From contig CALGOH010000211.1 in assembly GCA_937957985.1 (NCBI GenBank), forward strand, positions 1 through 39,160: DNA of 39,160 nucleotides, read 5' to 3'. The position numbers and the translations under genes were made by a program. The notes beneath the pieces were generated by a model. It did no database searches. It had not been told where the DNA came from and worked only from the letters and a program-made list of their open reading frames with translations. Each line of letters opens with the position of its first letter. The first letter of the stretch is position 1. Origin of the DNA: an uncultured Verrucomicrobiae bacterium (GTDB lineage Bacteria; Verrucomicrobiota; Verrucomicrobiia; Verrucomicrobiales; Akkermansiaceae). Positions 18,385 through 25,414 of the stretch are shown here, piece by piece.

Positions 18385-18666
18385 GGGCTAATGGCTCCGA
18401 TTCCGGGATCTGGAAGCAGCCGCGCACGCGGCGCGGCAGCAGGGCGGATGGGCAAAAAGGGGTGCCCGATATGACACCTCGCGCACGTTATTCGCGAAGC
18501 TGGCTGGCGGATCGTGCCGCAGGCAGGATCACCGTCTGGATCAAGCTTCACTACCCCGATCGGCTTCGGGGAGTCTGATCGGAGTCCGCGTACGCGGGAA
18601 GCCGTACGCCGGGTGGTGTGGGACCGGGGAGCCAATCACTCCACGGGACCTGATACTCTCATTCAG

Positions 18667-19038
18667 TTACTCTGCGGTGAGGTGGGGGACGACGAAGACG
18701 GTCTGACAAGACGGGCACGAATACTTTCTGCGCTTCCGACGATTGCGGAACCGCCCAACCGGTTCCGTTTCGATAGCAATCCTGATTGGCTTCTTGCATC
18801 GGCACTTTGGACACCGTGGCGTGGCCAGAATCGATCGGTATAGTGCCCAGGCAAACCAAGCGACCATGAGGACCGGAATCACCCAAGGTGGTGAAATCGG
18901 CTCCTCGCCAGCCATCTCAGCGTGCATCTCCAGTCCACCCAGAGTGAAGATGGCACCGGTTATTGCGAACAACACGATCATCGAGTTCCGATGAAAGCTG
19001 GGATGTTCAATCGACTCCGCTTGATGAATCAAATCCAA
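18667..19038 (-). CDS. Small membrane protein with a zinc ribbon, unknown function
   Basis: A 123-residue protein with two predicted membrane helices (about 20-36, MIVLFAITGAIFTLGGL, and about 52-68, WVIPVLMVAWFAWALY). A C-terminal cytoplasmic zinc ribbon follows: CPKC at about 76-79 and CPSC near residue 108, separated by a basic stretch (RFRNRRKRRKY). I do not recognise a named family. The region is lower in GC than the neighbouring genes and lies between two gene-poor stretches, which would fit recent acquisition. The paired CxxC motifs support a real gene, but the exact start (19038) is uncertain. The overlapping plus-strand frame has no such features. Confidence 0.6.
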   Translation of the reverse strand: MDLIHQAESIEHPSFHRNSMIVLFAITGAIFTLGGLEMHAEMAGEEPISPPWVIPVLMVAWFAWALYRSILATPRCPKCRCKKPIRIAIETEPVGRFRNRRKRRKYSCPSCQTVFVVPHLTAE

Positions 19039-19348
19039 AGAGAACTGTTGAAGGATGGCGGGACGCCCGAACTATGGCGGCACTCAGTGCTTAGATTGAG
19101 GAGATTGAATCACCTGATGTGAAATTCAACAAGGTTGGGGTTAGGCGTAGCCTTCGCGGGCTTTGTTGTGTTTTTGAGTATCGGAGGAGGAGGTCGCAAA
19201 TCTCCTCGGAAGCCAAGAGATGAAGACGGGTGCTGCAGGATGCGCCACCCCGCCGCGTGACGCCGGGACTCTCCTCCATGTGCGGTTCACGGTCCGGCGG
19301 GAAGATGCGCATTGATCGGGGGCGGCGGACGGTGGCATCCTCGCGCCG
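19039..19348. other. 310-bp intergenic stretch, no gene seen
   Basis: It separates two divergent genes and should hold both promoters. The left 150 bp is AT-richer than average. Between about 19175 and 19310 are imperfect inverted repeats, for example GGAGGA / TCTCC around 19183-19205 and CGCCGGGA / TCCGGCG between about 19260 and 19300. I recognise no tRNA, riboswitch or small-RNA consensus. Confidence 0.5.
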
Positions 19349-19894
19349 ATGCTGCTGAAATCCCTGTCGGTCCTGTCTTTCGGTGTGTTCACGCTTGGCG
19401 CGACCACCATTTCCGTCGTGCCCATCCACGAACCCGTCTCGCTGCACGGCACGGATGTGGACGAGGCGGTGAGCGAGACCGGGGAGGCACTGCAGGCGAC
19501 GGTGATCTCGCGGCCGATGGCGCTGAGCGGGGCGTTTCCCGAGACGCTGGTCGAGGCGGTGCGGACGCCTCATCGGCTGCCGACCAACGACCCGAACTAC
19601 GCCGTCGAGGAGGTGAACCTGCTGGTGATGTGCCGGGTCGGCGTGGCAGCCGAGATCGTGGACGGGGAGCTGCAGGTCGGGCTGGACGTGGCGGAGATGG
19701 CCATTCCCGAGGGCATCGACCTCACCGAGCGCCAGGTGATCAAGCTGGCCATCGTCGCGGTCCGCAAGACCCTCGAGGCCTATCAGGAACCGCAGCCGGA
19801 CAGGCTGGTGGTGGCGGTCTCGATCATCGGTGCCGGCGAAGGAAGGGAGTCCCTCAGCGAGCTCGACTGCCGGTTCGAGATCGAGGGGTCCTGA
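19349..19894 (+). CDS. Conserved-looking protein of unknown function upstream of pyrH
   Basis: A 181-residue protein. The first 25 residues are hydrophobic (LLKSLSVLSFGVFTLGATT) and could be an uncleaved anchor or signal peptide. The rest alternates beta-strand-like and helical stretches such as NLLVMCRVGVAAEI, LTERQVIKLAIVAVRKTLEAY and RLVVAVSIIGAGEG. It has one central and one near-C-terminal cysteine and no catalytic motif that I recognise. It ends 53 nt before pyrH in the same direction, so it may be transcribed with pyrH-frr. Codon use matches its neighbours. No function is proposed. Confidence 0.65.
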   Translation: MLLKSLSVLSFGVFTLGATTISVVPIHEPVSLHGTDVDEAVSETGEALQATVISRPMALSGAFPETLVEAVRTPHRLPTNDPNYAVEEVNLLVMCRVGVAAEIVDGELQVGLDVAEMAIPEGIDLTERQVIKLAIVAVRKTLEAYQEPQPDRLVVAVSIIGAGEGRESLSELDCRFEIEGS

Positions 19895-19947
19895 GCGGCT
19901 TTTGCCCTTTGCAAGACACGGGTCGGTCGCTTGGATCGGCGCGGAAG

Positions 19948-20685
19948 ATGAGCAGCGACGATCCTCCCGCGAAACGCCGGGTCATTCTGAAACTGAGTGG
20001 TGAAGCCCTCCGCGAGCCGGGCAGCAGGGACAATATTTCCCCCGAGATCGTCGACCGCATCGCCAACGAGGTGAAGGCGGCGGTGAAGGGCGGGGCGGTC
20101 GAGCTGGGCATCGTCGTGGGCGGCGGGAATTTCTGGCGCGGCGCCTCGGCGAGCGCGCGCGGCATGGATCGCGCGACGGCGGACTACGTCGGGATGCTGG
20201 CGACCGTGATGAACGCGCTGGCCCTGCAGGGCGCCTTCGAGCACAAGGGCGTGCCGTGCATCGTGCAGTCGGCGATCGAGATGAAGAACGTCGCCGAGAC
20301 CTTCATCCGGCGGAAGGCCGTCCGCCATCTCTCCGAGGGCCGCGTGGTGATTTTCGCCGCCGGCACCGGCAGCCCGTTCTTTTCCACCGACACCACCGCC
20401 GCGCTGCGCGCCAGCGAAATGGGCGCCGACCAGGTGCTCAAGGCGACGATGGTCGACGGCGTCTACGACTCCGACCCGAAGAAGAACCCGGACGCGAAGC
20501 GCTTCGACCGGGTGAGCTTCCAGGAATGCATCTCGCGGCGGTTCCAGGTCATGGACTCGACCGCCTTCAGCCTCTGCATGGACAATCACATCCCGATCGT
20601 CATCTTCGACCTCTCCGGTCCCGGCAACGTCACCGCGGCACTGCGGGGCGAGCCGATCGGAACGATCGTCGATGACGGCAAGTAG
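19948..20685 (+). CDS. pyrH: Uridylate kinase
   Basis: A 245-residue UMP kinase of the bacterial amino-acid-kinase fold that phosphorylates UMP to UDP. Signatures are RVILKLSGEAL at the N-terminus, VVGGGNFWRG, the DYVGMLATVMNALAL helix, AAGTGSPFFSTDTTAALRA, KATMVDGVYDSDPKKNPDA and the C-terminal IVIFDLSGPGNV. Length and motifs are standard. The ATG at 19948 gives the usual short lead before the first strand. It lies 34 nt upstream of frr, the classic pyrH-frr pairing, but the usual upstream tsf and rpsB are absent here. Confidence 0.97.
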   Translation: MSSDDPPAKRRVILKLSGEALREPGSRDNISPEIVDRIANEVKAAVKGGAVELGIVVGGGNFWRGASASARGMDRATADYVGMLATVMNALALQGAFEHKGVPCIVQSAIEMKNVAETFIRRKAVRHLSEGRVVIFAAGTGSPFFSTDTTAALRASEMGADQVLKATMVDGVYDSDPKKNPDAKRFDRVSFQECISRRFQVMDSTAFSLCMDNHIPIVIFDLSGPGNVTAALRGEPIGTIVDDGK

Positions 20686-20719
20686 CCCGTTTCCCCACCA
20701 ACCCGAACCCCACGAAGCC

Positions 20720-21286
20720 ATGGACCCGCAAGAATCCCTCCTTGAAGTCGAAGACGCGATGCAGAAGGCGCTCGAGCATCTCACCCATGATTTCGCCACC
20801 GTGCGGACCGGCAAGGCCTCGCCGACCCTGCTGGAGAACATCGATGTCTTCGTCCACAGCTACGGCAGCCAGATGAAGCTCAAGCAGCTCGCCGTGATCA
20901 GCGTCCCGGAGCCGAGGTTGTTGAATGTTTCGCCCTTCGACCCGTCGACCACCCAGGAAATCGAGAGGGCGATCCGCGAGTCGAAGCTGGGCCTCAACCC
21001 GGTGGCGGCCGATCGCTCGATCCGGGTGCCGATCCCCGAGCTTTCCGAAGAGCGCCGCGTCGAGATGACCAAGCTCGTCAAGCAGCTCGGCGAGGAGGCG
21101 AAGGTGCGGATCCGCTCGGCGCGCAAGGACGGCATGGACGCGGCCAAGAAGATGAAGGCCGACAACGTGCTGACCGAGGACGGCCAGAAGGATCACGAGG
21201 CCGAGGTGCAGCAACTCACCGACAAGTACGTCAAGGAGATCGAGGAACACGTCGCCGCCAAGGAGGCGGAGGTGATGAAGGTTTGA
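20720..21286 (+). CDS. frr: Ribosome recycling factor
   Basis: A 188-residue RRF, which with EF-G splits post-termination ribosomes. Visible signatures are FATVRTGKASPTLLENIDV, the SVPEPRLLNVSPFD hinge, the RVPIPELSEERR segment and the long C-terminal three-helix-bundle helix with VRIRSARKDGMDAAKKM. ATG at 20720 gives the family's usual length (about 185); an in-frame ATG at 20672 would add 16 residues and overlap pyrH. It is convergent with pheA, leaving only 6 nt between stops, so the two transcripts probably overlap at their 3' ends. Confidence 0.97.
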   Translation: MDPQESLLEVEDAMQKALEHLTHDFATVRTGKASPTLLENIDVFVHSYGSQMKLKQLAVISVPEPRLLNVSPFDPSTTQEIERAIRESKLGLNPVAADRSIRVPIPELSEERRVEMTKLVKQLGEEAKVRIRSARKDGMDAAKKMKADNVLTEDGQKDHEAEVQQLTDKYVKEIEEHVAAKEAEVMKV

Positions 21287-21292
21287 TCTCGG

Positions 21293-22363
21293 TTACTCCG
21301 CCGTATCCGGATACGACCCGAGGAGCTTGACGATCGAGCAGTGCTTCTCGAGTTCGGTGATCGCCTCGCTGAGCTTGTCCTCCTCGCAGTGGCCGGCGAG
21401 ATCGACGTAGAAGACGTATTCCCAGTCCTTCCGTTTCGAGGGGCGGGATTCGATCTTCGACATGTTGATGTCGAAGTGTTCGAAGGCCTGCAGCGCCTTC
21501 ACCAGCGACCCTGGCCGGTCGTGGATGGCGAAAAGCAGCGAGGTGCGGTCGTTGCCCGTCGGCGGGCAGGTTTTCTCGCCGATCACCAGGAAGCGGGTGG
21601 TGTTGGTGGCGCGGTCCTGGATGCATTCCTCGAGCATCGTCAGTCCGTTCAGTTCGGCGGCGAGCGGTCCGCCGAGGGCGGCCGCGCCTTCGAGGGCCTT
21701 TTCCTTGGCGATCTCCGCCGCGCGGGTGGTCGAGGAGACCTCGACGAGGTCGGCTTCGGGGAAATGGCGGAGGATCCAGTTGCGGCACTGGCCGAAAACC
21801 TGCGGATGCGAGTAGAGCGTCCGAATCTCCTCGCGGGGGATCGCCGCCATCAGGCCGTTCTCGATGCGCAGCAGGATCTGGGCGCAGATGTGCAGCGGTG
21901 AATCGACGAAGAGGTCGAGCGTGTGCGACACCGCGCCCTCGGTCGAGTTCTCGATCGGCACCACGCCGTAGTCGGCGCGGCGGCGGCTGACCTGGTCGAA
22001 GACCTCGGCGAAATTCGGCTGGGCGCTGTATTCGACCGAGTGGCCGAACTTCTTGATCGCGGCCTGGTGGGTCCAGGTGCCCTCGGGGCCCAGGTAGGCG
22101 ATCTTCAGGTCGTCCTCGAGAGCGAGGGCGGCCGACATCACCTCGCGATAGATGGCACGGATCGATTTCTCCGGAAGCCGGCCCTTGTTCATCTCGACGA
22201 GCTTGCGCAGCAGGTGCTCCTCCCGCTCGGGCGCGTAGATCTGGAGGCCGTCGCGCTTCTTGATCACGCCGACCTCGTGGACGAGGTCGGCGCGCTCGTT
22301 GAGCAGGGCGAGCAGGTCGCGATCGATGCGGTCGATCTCCCGGCGGATGTCGTCGAGGTTCAC
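21293..22363 (-). CDS. pheA: Bifunctional chorismate mutase / prephenate dehydratase
   Basis: A 356-residue P-protein of phenylalanine synthesis. An AroQ chorismate mutase helix bundle (about 1-85, IRREIDRIDRDLLALLNERA) is followed by prephenate dehydratase (about 90-270, IAYLGPEGTWTHQAAIKKFG, PIENSTEGAVSHTLDLF, and the catalytic-threonine motif NTTRFLVIG). A C-terminal ACT domain (about 280-350) has the phenylalanine-sensing ESRPSKRKDWEYVFYVDL motif, so feedback inhibition is expected. The GTG start at 22363 overlaps the scpB stop (GTGA), which implies translational coupling; the longer frame upstream is the scpB shadow. All three domains are intact. Confidence 0.95.
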   Translation of the reverse strand: MNLDDIRREIDRIDRDLLALLNERADLVHEVGVIKKRDGLQIYAPEREEHLLRKLVEMNKGRLPEKSIRAIYREVMSAALALEDDLKIAYLGPEGTWTHQAAIKKFGHSVEYSAQPNFAEVFDQVSRRRADYGVVPIENSTEGAVSHTLDLFVDSPLHICAQILLRIENGLMAAIPREEIRTLYSHPQVFGQCRNWILRHFPEADLVEVSSTTRAAEIAKEKALEGAAALGGPLAAELNGLTMLEECIQDRATNTTRFLVIGEKTCPPTGNDRTSLLFAIHDRPGSLVKALQAFEHFDINMSKIESRPSKRKDWEYVFYVDLAGHCEEDKLSEAITELEKHCSIVKLLGSYPDTAE

Positions 22364-23094
22364 GGTTCGTGGTCGGCGGTCGCCTCGGCGGCGGGTTCGG
22401 TGGGAGCCTGGTCCGCCCCGGCGGCCTTGAGCGCGAGTTGCTCTTCGGGAGAGGGCGACTCCTCCTGCGGCTTGGGTTCCGGCAGCTTCACCTTGCGAAG
22501 TTCGCCGGCGTTCGGGAGATCGTCGATCGACCGGATGCCGAAGTGCTCGTAGAAAAGGTCGGTGGTCTCGTAGAGGAGCGGGCGTCCGGGCAGTTCCGCC
22601 CGGCCTCCGATCCGGATCAGCTCGCGGTCGAGCAGCTTCTGCAGCATGCCGTCGCACGAGACGCCGCGGACGGCCTCGATCGCCGATTTCGTGATCGGCT
22701 GCCGGTAGGCGACGATGGCGAGGGTTTCCATCGCCGGGGCGCTGAGTCTTTCGGGGCGGCGGCCGGGGAAAAGCTGCCTGGCGAACTCGCCGTACTCGGC
22801 CCGGGTGAAGATCCGCCAGCCGCGGGCGCGCTCGCTGAGAGTGAAGGCCCGGCCGGTCGACTCGTAGGCGCGGTTCAGCTCGGAAATTGCCGCGACCACC
22901 TGCTCCTCGTTCACCTCGGCGAGGGCGGTCAGCCATTCCGGGAGAGGCTCCGGCTCCTCGCCCTCCTCGGTCTGGCGGGCGCGGACATCCTCGGCCTCGG
23001 CCACCCTGGCGCGGATCAGGCGGGCGATTTCCGCGGAGGGCAGGGCGTCGTCGGACGCGGTGACGAGAGCTTCGATGATGGCGCTGAGTTGCAT
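22360..23094 (-). CDS. scpB: Segregation and condensation protein B
   Basis: A 244-residue ScpB, the winged-helix dimer subunit of the SMC-ScpAB condensin. Landmarks are the N-terminal IIEALVTASDDALPSAEIA, a central RGWRIFTRAEYGEFARQLF, and the conserved LSAPAMETLAIVAYRQPITKS and YETTDLFYEHFGIRSIDDLP. A charged insertion of about 20 residues (around 32-50, EDVRARQTEEGEEPEP) and an acidic C-terminal tail of about 40 residues are extra to the core. scpA, usually adjacent, is not in this window. It is the first gene of the scpB-pheA pair and is divergent from the DksA-like gene. Confidence 0.92.
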   Translation of the reverse strand: MQLSAIIEALVTASDDALPSAEIARLIRARVAEAEDVRARQTEEGEEPEPLPEWLTALAEVNEEQVVAAISELNRAYESTGRAFTLSERARGWRIFTRAEYGEFARQLFPGRRPERLSAPAMETLAIVAYRQPITKSAIEAVRGVSCDGMLQKLLDRELIRIGGRAELPGRPLLYETTDLFYEHFGIRSIDDLPNAGELRKVKLPEPKPQEESPSPEEQLALKAAGADQAPTEPAAEATADHEP

Positions 23095-23171
23095 GCGAGG
23101 CCGCGCAGCTTAGAGAAGCGGTCCGCCAGATCAAGTGTCGGGGGAACTCGCACGATCTTTGAAAAATCAAC

Positions 23172-23200
23172 TTGAAGGGGTGGGTAAGAGGCGCTAATCC
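23172..23200 (+). promoter_or_regulatory. Possible sigma70-type promoter for the DksA-like gene
   Basis: TTGAAG (23172-23177) and TAATCC (23195-23200) are separated by 17 bp, about 70 nt upstream of the ATG at 23272, in the gap between divergent scpB and the DksA-like gene. Match quality is moderate, and an upstream TTGAAA also exists. Confidence 0.4.
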
Positions 23201-23271
23201 ACCGCGCCTCCCGGGGCCCGGGCGCTGGAACGCAGTGCCGGTAACGGGTGGATTTCCTCACTCCTAGATCC

Positions 23272-24081
23272 ATGGCTGCGAAAAAGAAGGTTTCGAAGAA
23301 AACCGCGAAGAAGGCTCCCGCGAAGAAGGCTGCCAAGAAGGTGGTGAAGAAGGCCGCCAAGGCGAAGGTGGCCCGGAAGGCGGTCAAGAAGACCGCGAAG
23401 AAAGTGGCCAAGAAAGCCGCGAGGAAGGGAGCGAAGAAGGCTGCCAAGAGGCCGTCCGCCAAGGCGGTCAAGAAAGCCGCCAAGAAGGCCAAGCAGGCCG
23501 CAAAGAAAGTCGCCAAACCCGCGGTGAAGAAGGCCGCCAAGCCGGTGGCGAAGAAGGCGCCCAAGACGGCGGCGAAGAAGCCCGTCAAGCCGGCCGCCAA
23601 GAAGGCGGCTCCGAAGAAGCTTTCCTCCTTCGTCAAGAAGCAGCAGCAGCGCCTGCTCGAACTGCGCGACGATCTGGTCGATGCCATGTCCGGCGTGACC
23701 GGCGAGATCCGCAATGGTCCGGAGGGCAGCGAAGCCTCGGGAAGCGGCATGCACCAGGGTGATGCCGGCAGCGACGCCTACGACCGGGACTTCGCGCTCA
23801 GCGTGCTGGCCAAGGAACAGGACGCACTCTACGAGATCGAGGAGGCCCTGCGCCGGATCGAGCGCGGTGTCTACGGCGTCTGCGAGCTTTCCGGGGACAA
23901 GATTCCCCAGGCGCGCCTCGAGGCGATCCCCTTCGCCAGGCTCACCGTGGAGTGCCAGGCCCGCTGGGAGAAGGAATACGGCAAGCAGCGTTTCCGGCCG
24001 AAGTCCGAGGTGGGCTTCAGCAACGGCAACGTGATGGACGACGATTCGGAAGCGGTTTCGCTTGACGAGTCGGACGAGTAA
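23272..24081 (+). CDS. DksA/TraR-like protein with a histone H1-like Lys/Ala-rich N-terminus
   Basis: A 269-residue two-part protein. Residues 1-117 are almost only Lys and Ala with some Val, Pro and Arg (repeats such as KKAAKK and KKVAKK), like histone H1 or bacterial H1-like tails, and should bind DNA or RNA. Residues 118-240 form a DksA/TraR-like domain: helix SSFVKKQQQRLLELRDDL, an acidic DAYDRDFAL region, then the zinc-finger frame YGVCELSG and RLEAIPFARLTVECQ. Of the four zinc cysteines only C204 and C228 remain; the others are S207 and T225, so zinc binding is doubtful. The C-terminus is acidic. ATG at 23272 is preferred over GTG at 23248. A transcription or nucleoid role is inferred. 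Confidence 0.88.
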   Translation: MAAKKKVSKKTAKKAPAKKAAKKVVKKAAKAKVARKAVKKTAKKVAKKAARKGAKKAAKRPSAKAVKKAAKKAKQAAKKVAKPAVKKAAKPVAKKAPKTAAKKPVKPAAKKAAPKKLSSFVKKQQQRLLELRDDLVDAMSGVTGEIRNGPEGSEASGSGMHQGDAGSDAYDRDFALSVLAKEQDALYEIEEALRRIERGVYGVCELSGDKIPQARLEAIPFARLTVECQARWEKEYGKQRFRPKSEVGFSNGNVMDDDSEAVSLDESDE

Positions 24082-24122
24082 CCTAGTCTCCCGCCCCCCT
24101 AATCTTTCCAGACGGAGATCCC

Positions 24123-24266
24123 ATGCCACGCGACATCATCATCCTCGAGTGCACCGAAGCTCGTCCGGAGGGCAAGTCCCCTTCGCGCTACGTGACCACC
24201 CGGAACAAGAAGAGCCTCCGCACCCCGGGCCGCCTGGAGAAGGTGAAATTCAATCCCGCCCTCTAG
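24123..24266 (+). CDS. rpmG: 50S ribosomal protein L33 (cysteine-free form)
   Basis: A 47-residue L33. It begins MPRDIIILECTEARPEGKSP, carries the YVTTRNKKS family core and ends RLEKVKFNPAL. The CxxC pairs of zinc-binding L33 are missing; only one Cys remains near the N-terminus, so this is the C-minus form. A GGAG sequence lies 5 nt upstream of the ATG. It starts 41 nt after the DksA-like gene and 42 nt before rpsR, so the three probably form one transcript. Confidence 0.93.
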   Translation: MPRDIIILECTEARPEGKSPSRYVTTRNKKSLRTPGRLEKVKFNPAL

Positions 24267-24308
24267 CGCCGCGCCCTGCACCGCCCCTTGCGATACCGTT
24301 TCCGATTC

Positions 24309-24551
24309 ATGTCCGAACCGAAGACCGTTGAGCGCCGGATCGCCTTCCGCAAGGCGAACCGCACCATGCCCCGCCGCCGCCTCGACATTCCGGTCGAGCA
24401 GGTGGTCTACACCAACCCCGACCTGCTCTCGAAGTTCACGTCGGAGACCGGCAAGATCCTGCCGCGCCGCGTGACCGGCGTCTCGGCCAAGCTGCACCGC
24501 CGGATCACCCGCGAGATCAAGCGCGCCCGGGCCGTGAACCTGATGCGCTGA
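24309..24551 (+). CDS. rpsR: 30S ribosomal protein S18 (cysteine-free form)
   Basis: An 80-residue S18. The basic N-terminus with RRRLDIPVEQVVYTNP precedes the family core LLSKFTSETGKILPRRVTG and the C-terminal helix QxxxxREIKRARAVNLM-like segment. It has no cysteine at all. The usual partners rpsF and rplI are not here; instead it follows rpmG. A clear intrinsic terminator lies 30 nt downstream, so this is probably the end of the DksA-like gene-rpmG-rpsR transcript. Confidence 0.93.
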   Translation: MSEPKTVERRIAFRKANRTMPRRRLDIPVEQVVYTNPDLLSKFTSETGKILPRRVTGVSAKLHRRITREIKRARAVNLMR

Positions 24552-24581
24552 GCGGCGGATCCGACCCTCCTTTTCCGAAAG

Positions 24582-24612
24582 GCCTGTCCGGGTTTCCCGC
24601 GGCAGGCTTTTT
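24582..24612 (+). terminator. Intrinsic terminator after rpsR
   Basis: GCCTG and CAGGC form the base of a hairpin with an inner CCGGG/CCCG stem around a TTT loop, followed directly by TTTTT at 24608-24612. It lies 14 nt before the folE2 start, so folE2 would need read-through or a promoter of its own. Confidence 0.78.
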
Positions 24613-24625
24613 CGTTCCGGCATCG

Positions 24626-25408
24626 ATGAAGGAACTCAAGGACACCCAGAACGAGCGCGACGACCGCCGGATCCCGATCGACCGGGTGGGCGTGAAGGGG
24701 CTGCGCTTTCCCGTCGAGGTGCGCGAGAAGGATGGCACGACCCAGAGGACCGTGGCGACGGTCGCCCTCGCGGTGGACCTGCCCGAACACTACAAGGGCA
24801 CCCACATGAGCCGCTTCGTCGAGGCGCTCAACGCCCATGGCGGCTGCCTCGATGTCCGCGAAATGGCGGCACTGCCCCTGGAACTGCTCGATCGCCTGGA
24901 TGCCCGCAAGGCCCACGTCGAGTTCGAGTTTCCCTTCTTCCGCTCGAAGCCCGCTCCGGTGACCGGCAAGCCGGGGATGATGGACTACGGCATCCGCTTC
25001 GAGGTCGAGGCCAGCCACGACGGCGAGATCGATTTCATGGTCACCGTCAAGGTGCCGGTCGCCACGCTCTGCCCGTGTTCGAAGGAGATCAGCGACCGTG
25101 GTGCGCACAACCAGCGCGGGGAGGTGACCTACTCGGTCCGCTTCCGCGAGCCGATCTGGCTCGAGGACCTGATCGAACTGGTCGAGCGCTCCGCGAGCTG
25201 TGAGCTCTACAGCCTGCTCAAGCGTCCCGATGAAAAGGCGGTGACCGAGCGAGCCTACGACCATCCGGTCTTCGTCGAGGACCTCGTGCGTAACGTCGCC
25301 TCGCGCTCGAACGCGCACGAGGACATCGTCTGGTACCGGGTCGAGGCCGAGAATTTCGAGTCGATCCACAACCACAACGCTTACGCCACGGTGGAGAAGA
25401 GGTTCTGA
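24626..25408 (+). CDS. folE2: GTP cyclohydrolase FolE2 (type IB)
   Basis: A 260-residue GTP cyclohydrolase IB, which converts GTP to 7,8-dihydroneopterin triphosphate for folate or queuosine/preQ0 synthesis. Typical motifs are DDRRIPIDRVGVKGLRFPV, HYKGTHMSRFVEALN, VPVATLCPCSKEIS with the metal-binding/active Cys near residue 150, GAHNQRGEV and the C-terminal FESIHNHNAYA. FolE2 works with metals other than zinc, unlike FolE1. It sits directly after cysteine-free L33 and S18 genes, as in zinc-limitation gene sets, but a terminator separates it from rpsR and I see no Zur-box-like palindrome. Convergent with the permease gene, 6 nt apart. Confidence 0.96.
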   Translation: MKELKDTQNERDDRRIPIDRVGVKGLRFPVEVREKDGTTQRTVATVALAVDLPEHYKGTHMSRFVEALNAHGGCLDVREMAALPLELLDRLDARKAHVEFEFPFFRSKPAPVTGKPGMMDYGIRFEVEASHDGEIDFMVTVKVPVATLCPCSKEISDRGAHNQRGEVTYSVRFREPIWLEDLIELVERSASCELYSLLKRPDEKAVTERAYDHPVFVEDLVRNVASRSNAHEDIVWYRVEAENFESIHNHNAYATVEKRF

Positions 25409-25414
25409 CGGCGG

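Larger units (their letters stand above)
17847..18666. other. 820-bp gene-poor region rich in inverted repeats
   Basis: No reading frame here has a recognisable domain, and the frames that exist run through repeat sequence. The left part holds a roughly 170-bp element with terminal inverted repeats. The right part, from about 18350, holds a series of short hairpins: a 12-bp stem at 18358-18384, a GCCGCG/CGCGGC stem at 18419-18432, CCCCGA/TCGGGG at about 18554-18571, and the 12-bp palindrome CCGCGTACGCGG at 18586-18597. The promoter of the small basic protein gene should lie at its left edge. Confidence 0.6.

Noticed and set aside
18514..18843. Plus-strand frame opposite the zinc-ribbon gene
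   Set aside because: It has no motif, while the minus strand has paired CxxC motifs and two membrane helices.
19175..19310. Group II intron or retron RNA end
   Set aside because: A fragment resembles such RNAs, but no reverse transcriptase and no full domain V hairpin is present; kept only as a low-interest finding.
24082..24308. Zur box upstream of rpmG or rpsR
   Set aside because: I looked for an AT-rich palindrome typical of Zur sites in the gaps at 24082-24122, 24267-24308 and 23095-23271 and found none convincing.
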